A stretch of DNA of 64,000 nucleotides, taken from positions 1-64,000 of the forward strand of contig JAVHLC010000001.1 in the NCBI GenBank assembly GCA_031082315.1, read 5' to 3'. Origin of the DNA: Thermodesulfobacteriota bacterium. Lineage in GTDB: Bacteria > Desulfobacterota > QYQD01. The position numbers and the translations under genes were made by a program. This document shows positions 32,233 to 39,707 of the stretch, piece after piece; within the stretch, counting starts at the first letter, position 1, and every line of letters begins with the position of its first letter. The notes beneath the pieces are model-generated. The model saw only the letters and a program-made list of their open reading frames with translations, ran no database searches and was not told where the DNA came from.

Positions 32233-33612
32233 ATGAGACCCTGCGCCCGGATAATGGTAGTCGATGACGAACTGAGCATGCGTGAGTTCTTCAAGCTCAT
32301 GCTGGATAGCGAAGGCTATCAGGCCGAGTGCGTCCCAAATGGCCGGGAGGCCGTCTCTCTCATCCAAAAAAACTTTTACGACCTGGTTATCACCGATATC
32401 CGCATGCCGGGCATGGATGGGATTGAGGTCCTGAAAAAGGTCAAAGAAATAAGCCCGGAGACGATAGTGATTATGATCTCCGCTTATGCCACCACGGAAA
32501 CAGCCGTTACGGCCATGAAGCAGGGGGCTTATGACTACATCCCCAAGCCGTTTAACGTTGAAGAAATAAAGTTAATCATCCAGAAGGCCCTGGAAAAAAG
32601 GCAGCTTCGACAAGAAAATGACCGCCTCAAGGAGGAATTAAGGAAACATCACCGCTACGAAAAACTGGTAGGCAGCTCTCCGGCCATGCTGAAGGTATAT
32701 GAACTGATCAGAAAGGTCGCCCAGACCCGGAGTAACGTCCTGATTTATGGAGAAAGCGGAACCGGCAAAGAGCTGGTAGCCCGGGCTATCCATGTCGAAA
32801 GTCCACGCAGTAAAGAGAACTTTGTGGCCATCAATTGCGGCGGCATACCGGAGACGCTTATCGAGAGCGAGCTCTTTGGCCACAAAAAAGGCGCCTTTAC
32901 CGGGGCCGTTACTGAACAAAAAGGCCTCTTCGCCTCTGCCGATGGCGGGACAATATTTTTAGATGAGATAGCCGAACTTTCTCCGGCCCTCCAGGTAAAA
33001 CTCCTTCGCATACTCCAGGAAAGGGTATTCAGGCCGGTGGGAGGGACGGAAGATATTGCTGTGGACATCCGCATAATATCGGCCACGAACAAAGACCTGG
33101 AACAGGAAGTGGCGGCGGGAAATTTTCGCGAAGACCTCTTTTACCGGCTTAATGTCATCCAGATAAGGGTCCCGCCCCTCAGGGAAAGGAAGGAAGATAT
33201 ACCGCTCTTGGCCCGGCACTTCCTCAAAAAATATGTAGATGAGACGCAGAAGCAGGTGGATAAAATATCGCCCGCAGCCTTAAAAATACTGATGCAATAT
33301 GACTTTCCGGGAAATGTACGTGAACTCGAAAACATTATCGAAAGAAGCGTGGCTCTCGCCTCCTCCAGCACTATTCAGGCGGAAGACCTATCGTTTATAA
33401 ATATAAACAACGGCAAAGGAGCGAAGATCGGCACACCAGCTGTGACCATCCCGTCGGATGGCTTCGACCTCGAGAAATACATAGCCAGGACAGAAAGAGA
33501 TATCCTCCTTAAGGCCCTTGAAATCAGCCGGGGCGCCAAGCAGAAGGCCGCCGGCCTCTTGGGCATCAGCTTCCGCTCCTTCCGGCATCGCCTGAGCAAA
33601 TACGGCCTGTAA
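32233..33612 (+). CDS. NtrC-family sigma-54 activator (PilR-like), REC-AAA-HTH
   Basis: 459 residues. Receiver (about 1-120): VVDDELSMREF, phosphoacceptor in VITDIRMPGMDG, K in IPKPFN. AAA+ (about 145-375): LVGSSPAMLKVYELI, Walker A GESGTGKELVARAIH, the sigma-54 contact loop GAFTGA, Walker B GGTIFLDEIAEL, and the R-finger region FREDLFYRLNV. Fis-type HTH at the end: GAKQKAAGLLGISFRSFRHRL. It stands before pilA, whose promoter has a sigma-54 site, so a PilR role is likely. No kinase is adjacent on the 5' side; the nearest is at 35837. The only ribosome-binding-like sequence (GGTGAAAG) belongs to a dispersed repeat. Confidence 0.9.
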   Translation: MRPCARIMVVDDELSMREFFKLMLDSEGYQAECVPNGREAVSLIQKNFYDLVITDIRMPGMDGIEVLKKVKEISPETIVIMISAYATTETAVTAMKQGAYDYIPKPFNVEEIKLIIQKALEKRQLRQENDRLKEELRKHHRYEKLVGSSPAMLKVYELIRKVAQTRSNVLIYGESGTGKELVARAIHVESPRSKENFVAINCGGIPETLIESELFGHKKGAFTGAVTEQKGLFASADGGTIFLDEIAELSPALQVKLLRILQERVFRPVGGTEDIAVDIRIISATNKDLEQEVAAGNFREDLFYRLNVIQIRVPPLRERKEDIPLLARHFLKKYVDETQKQVDKISPAALKILMQYDFPGNVRELENIIERSVALASSSTIQAEDLSFININNGKGAKIGTPAVTIPSDGFDLEKYIARTERDILLKALEISRGAKQKAAGLLGISFRSFRHRLSKYGL

Positions 33613-33621
33613 AAAATCAAT

Positions 33622-33745
33622 AAGGCCGCGGATTTTCGCCGATGTTCGCAGAAACTACTTTTGAAGTTAAAATCGACTCTAATCCACAAAAAGCCCGAAG
33701 AACCCCAAGATATTGGAAATCTGCGTTTATCTGCGGCCAGCAACT
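33622..33745. repeat. 10-nt-period inverted element
   Basis: Left arm CGCGGATTTT, CGCCGATGTT, CGCAGAAACT (33626-33655). Right arm CTGCGTTTAT, CTGCGGCC (33720-33738). The same design as the outer arms at 29272-29445. Part of the 610-bp gap 33613-34222, which also holds the pilA regulatory region. Confidence 0.7.
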
Positions 33746-33759
33746 CTTTCCTGCCAACA

Positions 33760-33788
33760 TTTGTCAAACCAGTGACGAAATTTGTCAC
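33760..33788 (+). promoter_or_regulatory. Candidate upstream activator sites for pilA
   Basis: TTTGTCA, TGACGAAA and TTTGTCAC in 29 bases: two inverted and one direct copy of a TGTC core, about 105 bases before the sigma-54 site. PilR sites described in Pseudomonas contain TGTC motifs; binding here is inferred. Confidence 0.4.
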
Positions 33789-33892
33789 TTTCAGCTAATC
33801 CTCGCAATCATTAGGGCGCTATCGGGGCTAATAATCCACAATATATTGTGCCATTAATTTATTAAGGCCTATATCTTGGCCATAGCCAAGAT

Positions 33893-33908
33893 TGGCATTA
33901 CTATTGCT
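33893..33908 (+). promoter_or_regulatory. Sigma-54 promoter of pilA
   Basis: TGGCATT-ACTA-TTGCT, GG (33894) to GC (33906) 12 bases apart, close to consensus. The predicted start is near 33919, giving a leader of about 300 nt. A perfect palindrome ATCTTGGC/GCCAAGAT (33873-33892, 4-nt loop) abuts the -24 element and may be an operator. Confidence 0.75.
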
Positions 33909-33975
33909 ACTATAAAAAGCAAAAAAAAATTAAAGAAATCATATAAAGACCGATAAGGAGCTATATACCTCGTAA

Positions 33976-34017
33976 ATCCCTTCTCCCCTAGCGGGAGAGG
34001 GTCAGGGTGAGGGGGGA
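33976..34017. repeat. G-rich inverted repeat in the pilA leader
   Basis: CCCTTCTCCCCTAGC and GGGAGAGGGTCAGGG with TGAGGGGG. Related to the in-frame repeat in addA (18716-18758). Confidence 0.65.
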
Positions 34018-34080
34018 TATAGCTGAAAGCCAAAATTTAATTCTAAACAACGAAAGGGAGGTGAACGAAAAGTAAAATTT

Positions 34081-34166
34081 TACCGCAGAGATCGCTGAGA
34101 ACGCTGAGATAATATATTGAATAGTTTACAGTTTTTCTCTGCGGACTCTGCGTGCTCAGCGGTGAA
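34081..34166. repeat. 9-nt-period element between an old ribosome-binding site and pilA
   Basis: Almost identical to 1219-1307, including the AT-rich core with TATTGAATAGTTTA. It separates AAAGGGAGGTGAACGAAAAG (34056-34075), which looks like a pilin ribosome-binding region, from the present pilA start at 34223. Confidence 0.8.
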
Positions 34167-34222
34167 AAGAATCTTTTACGAAATCATCAAATCTAAGTTA
34201 AGTAAGAACAAGGAGGCAAAAA

Positions 34223-34618
34223 ATGTTAACAAAGATAAGAATGAAGAGAAATCAAAAAGGTTTTACGCTTATCGAACTCATGATCGTCGTGGCCATCATC
34301 GGCATCCTGGCCGCCATCGCGATACCGCAGTTTAACGAGTATAGAAAAAGAGGCTATGTCGCGACGTTAAATAGCGATGCAAAGAATGCCTTTACTGCTT
34401 CTGCAGCATTGATTGCCGATGACCCTAATTTAGCGGCTATGACCGTTGCAAATCTGCAAGCTGCAGGCTATACCGCATCTGCCGGCGTTACCCCCACTGT
34501 TGCTTTCACTACTATTGATAATTACACCATAACGGTGACCGGGACTGCAGGGTGGGGTCTTACTACTAACACGGCTACAATTACCCAGGATGGCGTATTA
34601 ACGCCAGCAGCGCCTTAA
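34223..34618 (+). CDS. pilA: Type IVa major pilin
   Basis: The structural subunit of the pilus. 131 residues: short basic leader ([13 protein letters not shown]), prepilin peptidase site before [20 protein letters not shown] with Phe+1 and Glu+5, the conserved N-terminal helix, then [12 protein letters not shown]. The globular part is short and rich in A and T, with no cysteine disulfide. Aromatic residues are Y, F and W at scattered positions. AAGGAGG lies 7 bases before the ATG. A sigma-54 promoter lies 300 bases upstream and a strong terminator follows, so it is monocistronic. Confidence 0.95.
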   Translation: MLTKIRMKRNQKGFTLIELMIVVAIIGILAAIAIPQFNEYRKRGYVATLNSDAKNAFTASAALIADDPNLAAMTVANLQAAGYTASAGVTPTVAFTTIDNYTITVTGTAGWGLTTNTATITQDGVLTPAAP

Positions 34619-34619
34619 G

Positions 34620-34658
34620 CGCGAAGATTGGGGACGTCGCGAAGATTGGGGACGTTCT
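34620..34658 (+). repeat. Direct repeat of GCGAAGATTGGGGACGT after pilA
   Basis: Two tandem 18-bp copies immediately after the pilA stop codon. GATTGGGGACGTTC resembles sequence often seen at IS200/REP-type transposase ends; a remnant of that kind is plausible. Confidence 0.6.
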
Positions 34659-34692
34659 TGAAAACTTTCACTTAAGGCAAGAGGCGTCATTG

Positions 34693-34730
34693 AAAAAAGG
34701 GCTGTCTTACCGGACAGCCCTTTTTATTTT
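34693..34730 (+). terminator. Intrinsic terminator of pilA
   Basis: Stem GGGCTGTC/GACAGCCC extended by A:T pairs, a 6-nt loop, then TTTTTATTTT. Confidence 0.92.
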
Positions 34731-34810
34731 GTGGAATAATTCGCTCCACACTGCAGTTTAACGGCATCAATTTTAAATTGTTTTGAATAGCTCTTTTTCT
34801 TTATTGTCAT
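34724..34810 (-). pseudogene. IS3-type transposase OrfA remnant (first 28 residues)
   Basis: ATG at 34810 behind GGAGGTGAAAC encodes MTIKKKSYSKQFKIDAVKLQ, the conserved start of IS3-family OrfA (HTH_Tnp_1). After 25 or so residues it runs into the pilA terminator, which supplies the TAA. The rest of the element is gone. The 127 bases from 34811 to pilD hold nothing else I can name. Confidence 0.75.
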
Positions 34811-34937
34811 GTTTCACCTCCAAAAGTTTCGTTCCTATAACATGCCTTTCGAGGTGTCCGCTATGACTTTACCATTTCATTGTTCCCAATTAGCTTACAG
34901 ATCGAAGCGCGTTGGCCGATAAGATCAATCAAAGCCT

Positions 34938-35714
34938 ATGGACCAATACATCGCGATAATATTTGCTCTGACCCTCGGCCTTTGCGTGGGTAGTTTTCTG
35001 AATGTCCTCATCTACCGCCTGCCGCCGGGCAGATCAATTGTAAGGCCCGGCTCTGCCTGTCCAAGCTGTGGCGCCGGTATCCGGTGGTATGACAACATCC
35101 CGGTTCTAAGTTACATTTTACTGCGTGGGCAATGCCGCCACTGCCAATCGCGCATCTCCCTCCGCTATCCGCTTGTAGAACTTGTAACCGGATTGCTCTA
35201 CCTGGCCATTTTCTTTCGATATGGCGTATCTTGGGCCTGCCTATTCTATTTCATTTTTATCTCCGCCCTCGTCGCCATCATCTTCGTCGATTTCGACCAC
35301 CAGATCATCCCCGATGTTATTACTTATCCCGGCATCATAGCCGGCTTTATCTCTTCCCTCATTCTGCCGAATATTACTTATAGGGATTCACTCATCGGAA
35401 TAATTCTGGGAGGTGGCATTCTTTACCTGATCGCCCTTGGCTATCTCATGCTGGCCAAAAGGGAAGGCATGGGGGGAGGGGATATTAAGCTTCTGGCCAT
35501 GATCGGCGCCTTTCTGGGGTGGCAGGCCCTGCCGTTCACCATCCTGGTAAGCGCACTCCTCGGCTCAGGGGTAGGTATTATAGCCATGCTCAAAACAGGT
35601 AAGGACACCACGATGGCCATCCCGTTCGGACCTTTTTTATCCATTGGGGCCATTCTTTATCTCTTCTGGGGAAAAGCGGTAACCCAATGGTATCTGGGTC
35701 TCCTCCTTGCATAA
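34938..35714 (+). CDS. pilD: Prepilin peptidase / N-methyltransferase
   Basis: An inner-membrane aspartic protease that cleaves and N-methylates prepilins. 258 residues: N-terminal hydrophobic segment with GSFLNVLIYRLP, the cytoplasmic zinc loop with two CxxC pairs (CPSCGAGIRWYDNIPVLSY, CRHCQSRIS), the first catalytic Asp in VDFDHQIIPD, and the second in MGGGDIKLLAMIGAFLGW. Eight or so transmembrane helices. Its targets here are PilA, FimT, PilV, PilW and PilX. Confidence 0.95.
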   Translation: MDQYIAIIFALTLGLCVGSFLNVLIYRLPPGRSIVRPGSACPSCGAGIRWYDNIPVLSYILLRGQCRHCQSRISLRYPLVELVTGLLYLAIFFRYGVSWACLFYFIFISALVAIIFVDFDHQIIPDVITYPGIIAGFISSLILPNITYRDSLIGIILGGGILYLIALGYLMLAKREGMGGGDIKLLAMIGAFLGWQALPFTILVSALLGSGVGIIAMLKTGKDTTMAIPFGPFLSIGAILYLFWGKAVTQWYLGLLLA

Positions 35715-35727
35715 ATAACAGAAAGAT

Positions 35728-35825
35728 TTACCGCGGAGAACGCAGAGAAGCGCAAAGATGGGACACAATCTGAAAGGGATATAGGAGTACTTTCTCTCTG
35801 CATTCTCAGCATGCTCTGCGGGGAA
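35728..35825. repeat. 9-nt-period inverted element before the histidine kinase
   Basis: Left arm CGCGGAGAA, CGCAGAGAAG, CGCAAAG (35732-35758). Right arm CTCTCTGCATTCTCAGCATG and CTCTGCGGGG (35792-35823). It ends 12 bases before the ATG. Confidence 0.7.
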
Positions 35826-35836
35826 CTAATAAGTTT

Positions 35837-37411
35837 ATGAAAAAATACGGCCTAAGTATCCGCACCAAAATCGCCCTTACCTTTGTGTTTCTCTTGCTAA
35901 CCGGGATGTTCCTGGTGGCCGTTGTTTCCGTAAAGATGGCCGAACGGAGCATCGCCCGGCAAAAGATAGACAGCGCAGCCATTCTGGTCCAGAACCTTGC
36001 CAACGTAATCAACCAGCTATCGAGAGATTCAGACATACGGGAAAACGGACCGGGTGATGTCCAGTCCCTGCTCAGTTCTTATCTCAGCCCATCCAGTTTT
36101 GACTACATAGCCCTGGTAAGAAGCGACGGGGTGATCGTCTCAGAAGCGGCATTTGAAGCCATAAATTTGCCCCCCTTATCCGCCGAAGCAAAGCTTCAGG
36201 CCTCGGCTGAGAGACCGGTTTGTAACCTTACCGGGGCAGACAATTTCTCCTTTTTCAGGAGAGACCTGCGCCTTGCCGCCGTGTTCCCCATTTTCAAGGA
36301 CGGCCGCCGGTGGGGTGTTATATATGCCAAAAGTCTGCTCAGTGACCTGCGGCAGGAGATAGCGCAGATCTACAAGCTGACCTTCTTTTACATTGTTCTT
36401 GATGCCGTGCTCCTTTTCCTTTTCGGCTATCTTCTTATCTCCAGGGATGTCGTCCGGCCCATAAGACGTCTGACCTCCCTTGTGGATACCATCGGCAGTG
36501 GAGACCCTGGCCCTTTTATACATTCCGAACAACAAAATGAAATCGGAAAACTTTACCACGCCTTTGCCCGTATGGATAAACGTCTAGGTGAACAAAAAAA
36601 AGAGATAAAGGAATACATTGCCTCCCTGGAAAATGCCAATCGTGAGCTTAATAAGGTACAGGAAGAGGTAATCCGTTCTGAAAAACTGGCCTCGGTAGGC
36701 CGGTTAGCCGCCGGAGTGGCCCATGAAATCGGTAATCCATTGGCCGCCATCATAGGTTACGTTGAGCTTTTATTACAACGTGCGGTCAGTGAGGAAGAGG
36801 AACGTGATTTTCTCGCCCGTATCGCCTCGGAGTTGCAGCGCATAAATGGTATCATACGCGACCTGCTCGATTTCTCCCGTCCCTCCCCCCAAAAGATCGA
36901 AGGAGTGTCTGTTAACGAAGTTATCGAAGGCAGTCTTTCCCTCCTTTCACATCAGAAAACCATGCGTTATATCGGTATCCAGACTGACCTACAGCCAGAC
37001 CTGCCACTCGCCCGGGCCAACGCCCAGCAGTTAAAACAGGTCGTTATCAATATCCTGGCCAACGCTGCCGCCGCCATGCCTATCGGCGGAGACCTGCGCA
37101 TCAAATCAGGGCTAAAGGAAATAGCCGAAAATGACGAACAACAGAGATATGTAGTGATTGATATAGAAGACAGCGGGACCGGGATCAAACCGGAAGACCT
37201 GCCCAGGGTCTTTGATCCCTTCTTCACCACAAAACTACCGGGAGAAGGCACAGGTCTGGGTCTGGCGATCTCTTTGCGTATTATGGAATCGTTTGGCGGA
37301 AAGATAACCGTAGAAAGCGCCATAGGCAAGGGCACAAAATTCAGCCTTATCCTAAAAGAATGGAGGCATTCAGCAATCAGCAGTCAGCCATCAGCTATAA
37401 ACGGTGAATAG
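35837..37411 (+). CDS. Membrane histidine kinase (PilS/NtrB-like)
   Basis: 524 residues. Transmembrane helices at about 12-35 and 183-203 flank a roughly 145-residue periplasmic sensor. A HAMP segment (about 205-255: RPIRRLTSLVDTIGSGD) and a coiled coil follow. HisKA has the phosphorylated His in GVAHEIGNPLAAIIGY (about 297); the ATPase domain has QQLKQVVINILANAAAAM (N box), IEDSGTGIKPEDL, FDPFFTTK and GTGLGLAIS. The last 14 or so residues (HSAISSQPSAINGE) are encoded by a 7-nt repeat. The adjacent regulator at 37582 is its probable partner; it could also serve the activator at 32233. Confidence 0.92.
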   Translation: MKKYGLSIRTKIALTFVFLLLTGMFLVAVVSVKMAERSIARQKIDSAAILVQNLANVINQLSRDSDIRENGPGDVQSLLSSYLSPSSFDYIALVRSDGVIVSEAAFEAINLPPLSAEAKLQASAERPVCNLTGADNFSFFRRDLRLAAVFPIFKDGRRWGVIYAKSLLSDLRQEIAQIYKLTFFYIVLDAVLLFLFGYLLISRDVVRPIRRLTSLVDTIGSGDPGPFIHSEQQNEIGKLYHAFARMDKRLGEQKKEIKEYIASLENANRELNKVQEEVIRSEKLASVGRLAAGVAHEIGNPLAAIIGYVELLLQRAVSEEEERDFLARIASELQRINGIIRDLLDFSRPSPQKIEGVSVNEVIEGSLSLLSHQKTMRYIGIQTDLQPDLPLARANAQQLKQVVINILANAAAAMPIGGDLRIKSGLKEIAENDEQQRYVVIDIEDSGTGIKPEDLPRVFDPFFTTKLPGEGTGLGLAISLRIMESFGGKITVESAIGKGTKFSLILKEWRHSAISSQPSAINGE

Positions 37412-37575
37412 TAAATTATAAAGTAGCTACCCAGGTCCAAAGTTCCAAGGTTCACGGTTCAAGATTAGAGAGCGATGAAGATTGATATGAAAAGCGCAAA
37501 GTAGCCAACCGTGAACCTGACAACCTAAGTAATTACATTATAAATGCTGATAACTGAACGCTGATAGTTGAGAGC
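37363..37575. repeat. Nested 7-nt-period elements from the kinase 3' end to the next gene
   Basis: Outer arms: TCAGCNN units 37365-37400 (inside the kinase gene) and GCTGANN units 37542-37575. Inner arms: CAAAGTT/CACGGTT units 37434-37464 and AACCGTGAACC 37503-37528. One element sits inside the other. Confidence 0.7.
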
Positions 37576-37581
37576 TACGAT

Positions 37582-38946
37582 ATGTCTAAAAATCGTATTC
37601 TGGTCATAGATGATGAAGAAAACATGCGGCACGTGTTGACAGCCATCCTTAAAAAAGAAGGCTATGCGGTGGATACGTGTCCGGACGCGGTTTCCGGCCT
37701 TAAAAAACTGGAAGAACAGTGCTATGACCAGGTCTTATGTGATATCTGCATGTCAGGCATGGACGGCCTATCCTTTTTAAGGGAGGTTGGGGCTCGAAAT
37801 TTTGACACTACAGTTATAGTCATGTCGGCTTACGGGAGTGTAGATACGGCTATTGAAGCCATTAAAATCGGCGCTTATGACTATATAGACAAGCCCTTTA
37901 AGCCTAATGAAATCATCCTGACCCTGAAAAAGGCGGAGGAGCGTGCCCGACTCAGGCGGGAAAATATCCGTCTTAAGGAAGAAGTAGAGAGAAGTTATTC
38001 TTTCAGTAACATCGTAGCCAAGTCTGCGGCTATGCTTCAGATATTTGATATGGTCAAAAAGATTGCCGATTACAAGACAACCGTCCTCATACTCGGTGAA
38101 AGCGGTACTGGAAAAGAGTTAATTGCCAAGGCCATACACTATAATAGTGTGCGGCGTGGGAAACCGCTTGTTACCATAAACTGTGGCGGCATACCGGAAA
38201 CTCTCCTGGAAAGCGAGCTATTTGGGCATGTAAAAGGCGCTTTTACGGATGCCTACCGGGCCAAAAAAGGCCTGTTTGAAGAAGCCCATGGCGGGACACT
38301 TTTCCTGGACGAGGTGGGCGAGCTGCCCATGTCCCTCCAGGTCAAACTACTCCGTGCCCTGCAAGACGAAGAGATACGCCCTCTCGGAGACACACGGGCT
38401 ACAAAGGTCGATGTCCGGATTATTGCCGCCACCGCCAGGGATCTGGCCAGGGAGATAGAAAAAAATACCTTCCGGGATGACCTTTTCTATCGTCTTAACG
38501 TCCTTTCCATCCACGTGCCGCCGCTACGGGAAAGGCGGGAAGATATTTCCTTACTGGTCGTCCATTTTATCCAGAAGTACAATAGCCGTCTGGGCACCAA
38601 TGTTGAAGGAATTTCCCCGGAAGCCATGCATCGCCTCATGGAATACGAATGGCGGGGCAATGTGCGCGAATTGGAAAATGTAGTGGAACGGGCCATGGTG
38701 CTCACAGAGAGCAAAATAATGGGGTTGGAATACTTCCCGTCCTCTATACAAAAGGGCCGTGATACCTTTCCCGACGAAATCCTGGAAGGCGTAACATCCA
38801 TCAAAAAGGCCACCAAGTCCGTGGAACGGGCATTGATCAAGCGCGCCCTGGAACAAACTAAAGGAAACCGAACGCAAGCTGCTCATATACTAGAGGTAAG
38901 CCTTCCGGCCCTGCTTTATAAAATGAAAGAATATAAGATAGGGTGA
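37582..38946 (+). CDS. NtrC-family sigma-54 activator with GAFTDA loop
   Basis: 454 residues. Receiver: VIDDEENMRH, phosphoacceptor in LCDICMSGMDG, K in IDKPFKP. AAA+: IVAKSAAMLQIFDMV, Walker A GESGTGKELIAKAIH, contact loop GAFTDA (consensus GAFTGA), Walker B GGTLFLDEVGEL, FRDDLFYRLNVLSIHVPP. HTH: GNRTQAAHILEVSLPALLYKM. Likely partner of the kinase ending at 37411. The Gly-to-Asp change sits in the loop that touches sigma-54, so function should be checked. A GGGTGATTC/GAATCACCC hairpin covers its stop codon. Confidence 0.9.
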   Translation: MSKNRILVIDDEENMRHVLTAILKKEGYAVDTCPDAVSGLKKLEEQCYDQVLCDICMSGMDGLSFLREVGARNFDTTVIVMSAYGSVDTAIEAIKIGAYDYIDKPFKPNEIILTLKKAEERARLRRENIRLKEEVERSYSFSNIVAKSAAMLQIFDMVKKIADYKTTVLILGESGTGKELIAKAIHYNSVRRGKPLVTINCGGIPETLLESELFGHVKGAFTDAYRAKKGLFEEAHGGTLFLDEVGELPMSLQVKLLRALQDEEIRPLGDTRATKVDVRIIAATARDLAREIEKNTFRDDLFYRLNVLSIHVPPLRERREDISLLVVHFIQKYNSRLGTNVEGISPEAMHRLMEYEWRGNVRELENVVERAMVLTESKIMGLEYFPSSIQKGRDTFPDEILEGVTSIKKATKSVERALIKRALEQTKGNRTQAAHILEVSLPALLYKMKEYKIG

Positions 38947-38997
38947 TTCGTTGAATCACCCCTCAATGCTAGAATTTGAATAAAAGATTTACAAGAA

Positions 38998-39567
38998 TTG
39001 GAGGGTCGGGGTACGCGGAATAAATATAACCCTGAAATACACCGCCGACGTTCCATTCGTCTGAAAGACTACGATTATAGGCAGGCCGGGGGCTATTTTG
39101 TAACTGTATGTACGCAGAACAGGGAATGTTTGTTTGGTGACGTAGCGGATGGAGAAATGCGGTTGAACGAGGCCGGACGAATGACGATAAAGACATGGAT
39201 TGGTTTGACGGATCGTTTCCCGTTTATTGAATTGGATGAATTTGTGGTTATGCCCAATCATATGCACGGAATAATCCTTCTCGTAGGGGCAGGGCTTGCC
39301 CTGCCCAATAGGGGCGCAGCAAGCAGCGCCCCTACCTTGGGGGATGTTATGCGAACGTTTAAATCAATTGCTACAATCAATATAAATCGTCTTCTTGAAC
39401 GCACAGGACGAGCTCTCTGGCAACGCAATTATTACGAACATATCATCCGCAATGAAGAAGACTTGAATCGTATCCGTGAATACATTACTAACAACCCCAC
39501 CCGTTGGGCAGAGGATGAAGATAATCCGGAAAACATAAAACAACATGCAAATCTTTTAAATATGTAA
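38998..39567 (+). CDS. REP-associated tyrosine transposase (RAYT, Y1/HUH family)
   Basis: A single-strand transposase domesticated for REP repeats. Up to 189 residues: KYNPEIHRRRSIRLKDYDYR, YFVTVCTQNRECLFGD, ITLK-like central helix, the HUH motif MPNHMHGIILL, FKSIATININ, WQRNYYEHIIRNEEDL with the nucleophile Tyr, and REYITNNPTRWAED. Complete by these marks. The only start upstream is a TTG at 38998 without a good ribosome-binding site. Residues about 96-113 (VGAGLALPNRGAASSAPT) are encoded by a REP-type double palindrome. It sits between the second activator and fimT. Confidence 0.88.
   Translation: MEGRGTRNKYNPEIHRRRSIRLKDYDYRQAGGYFVTVCTQNRECLFGDVADGEMRLNEAGRMTIKTWIGLTDRFPFIELDEFVVMPNHMHGIILLVGAGLALPNRGAASSAPTLGDVMRTFKSIATININRLLERTGRALWQRNYYEHIIRNEEDLNRIREYITNNPTRWAEDEDNPENIKQHANLLNM
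39283..39335. repeat. 53-bp double REP palindrome (BIME-like) inside the RAYT gene
   Basis: GTAG, hairpin GGGCAGGGC/GCCCTGCCC, AATA, hairpin GGGGCGC/GCGCCCC, then CTAC. Each hairpin is preceded on its own strand by GTAG, the tetranucleotide flanking REP hairpins that RAYTs recognise. The second copy is at 52811-52863. Confidence 0.88.
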
Positions 39568-39666
39568 AATTTTTTTATGATCATTTTCCCCTTTACGTTT
39601 CACAGCATCTGCTATTTTTTCAACAATTTCTTTAAGTTATAACATACGGTGCCGATAAGAAACAGT

Positions 39667-39682
39667 AGGCACGCTTCTTGCT
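39667..39682 (+). promoter_or_regulatory. Sigma-54 promoter of the minor-pilin operon
   Basis: AGGCACG-CTTC-TTGCT, with GG (39668) to GC (39680) 12 bases apart; it matches the consensus at every core position. The predicted start is near 39693, about 15 bases before the fimT GTG. Confidence 0.8.
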
Positions 39683-39707
39683 AGCAAGTACATTCAGGAG
39701 GATTAAA

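Noticed and set aside
38940-38962. GGGTGATTC/GAATCACCC hairpin as a terminator of the second activator
   Set aside because: No T-run follows, and the stem overlaps the stop codon; termination there is uncertain.
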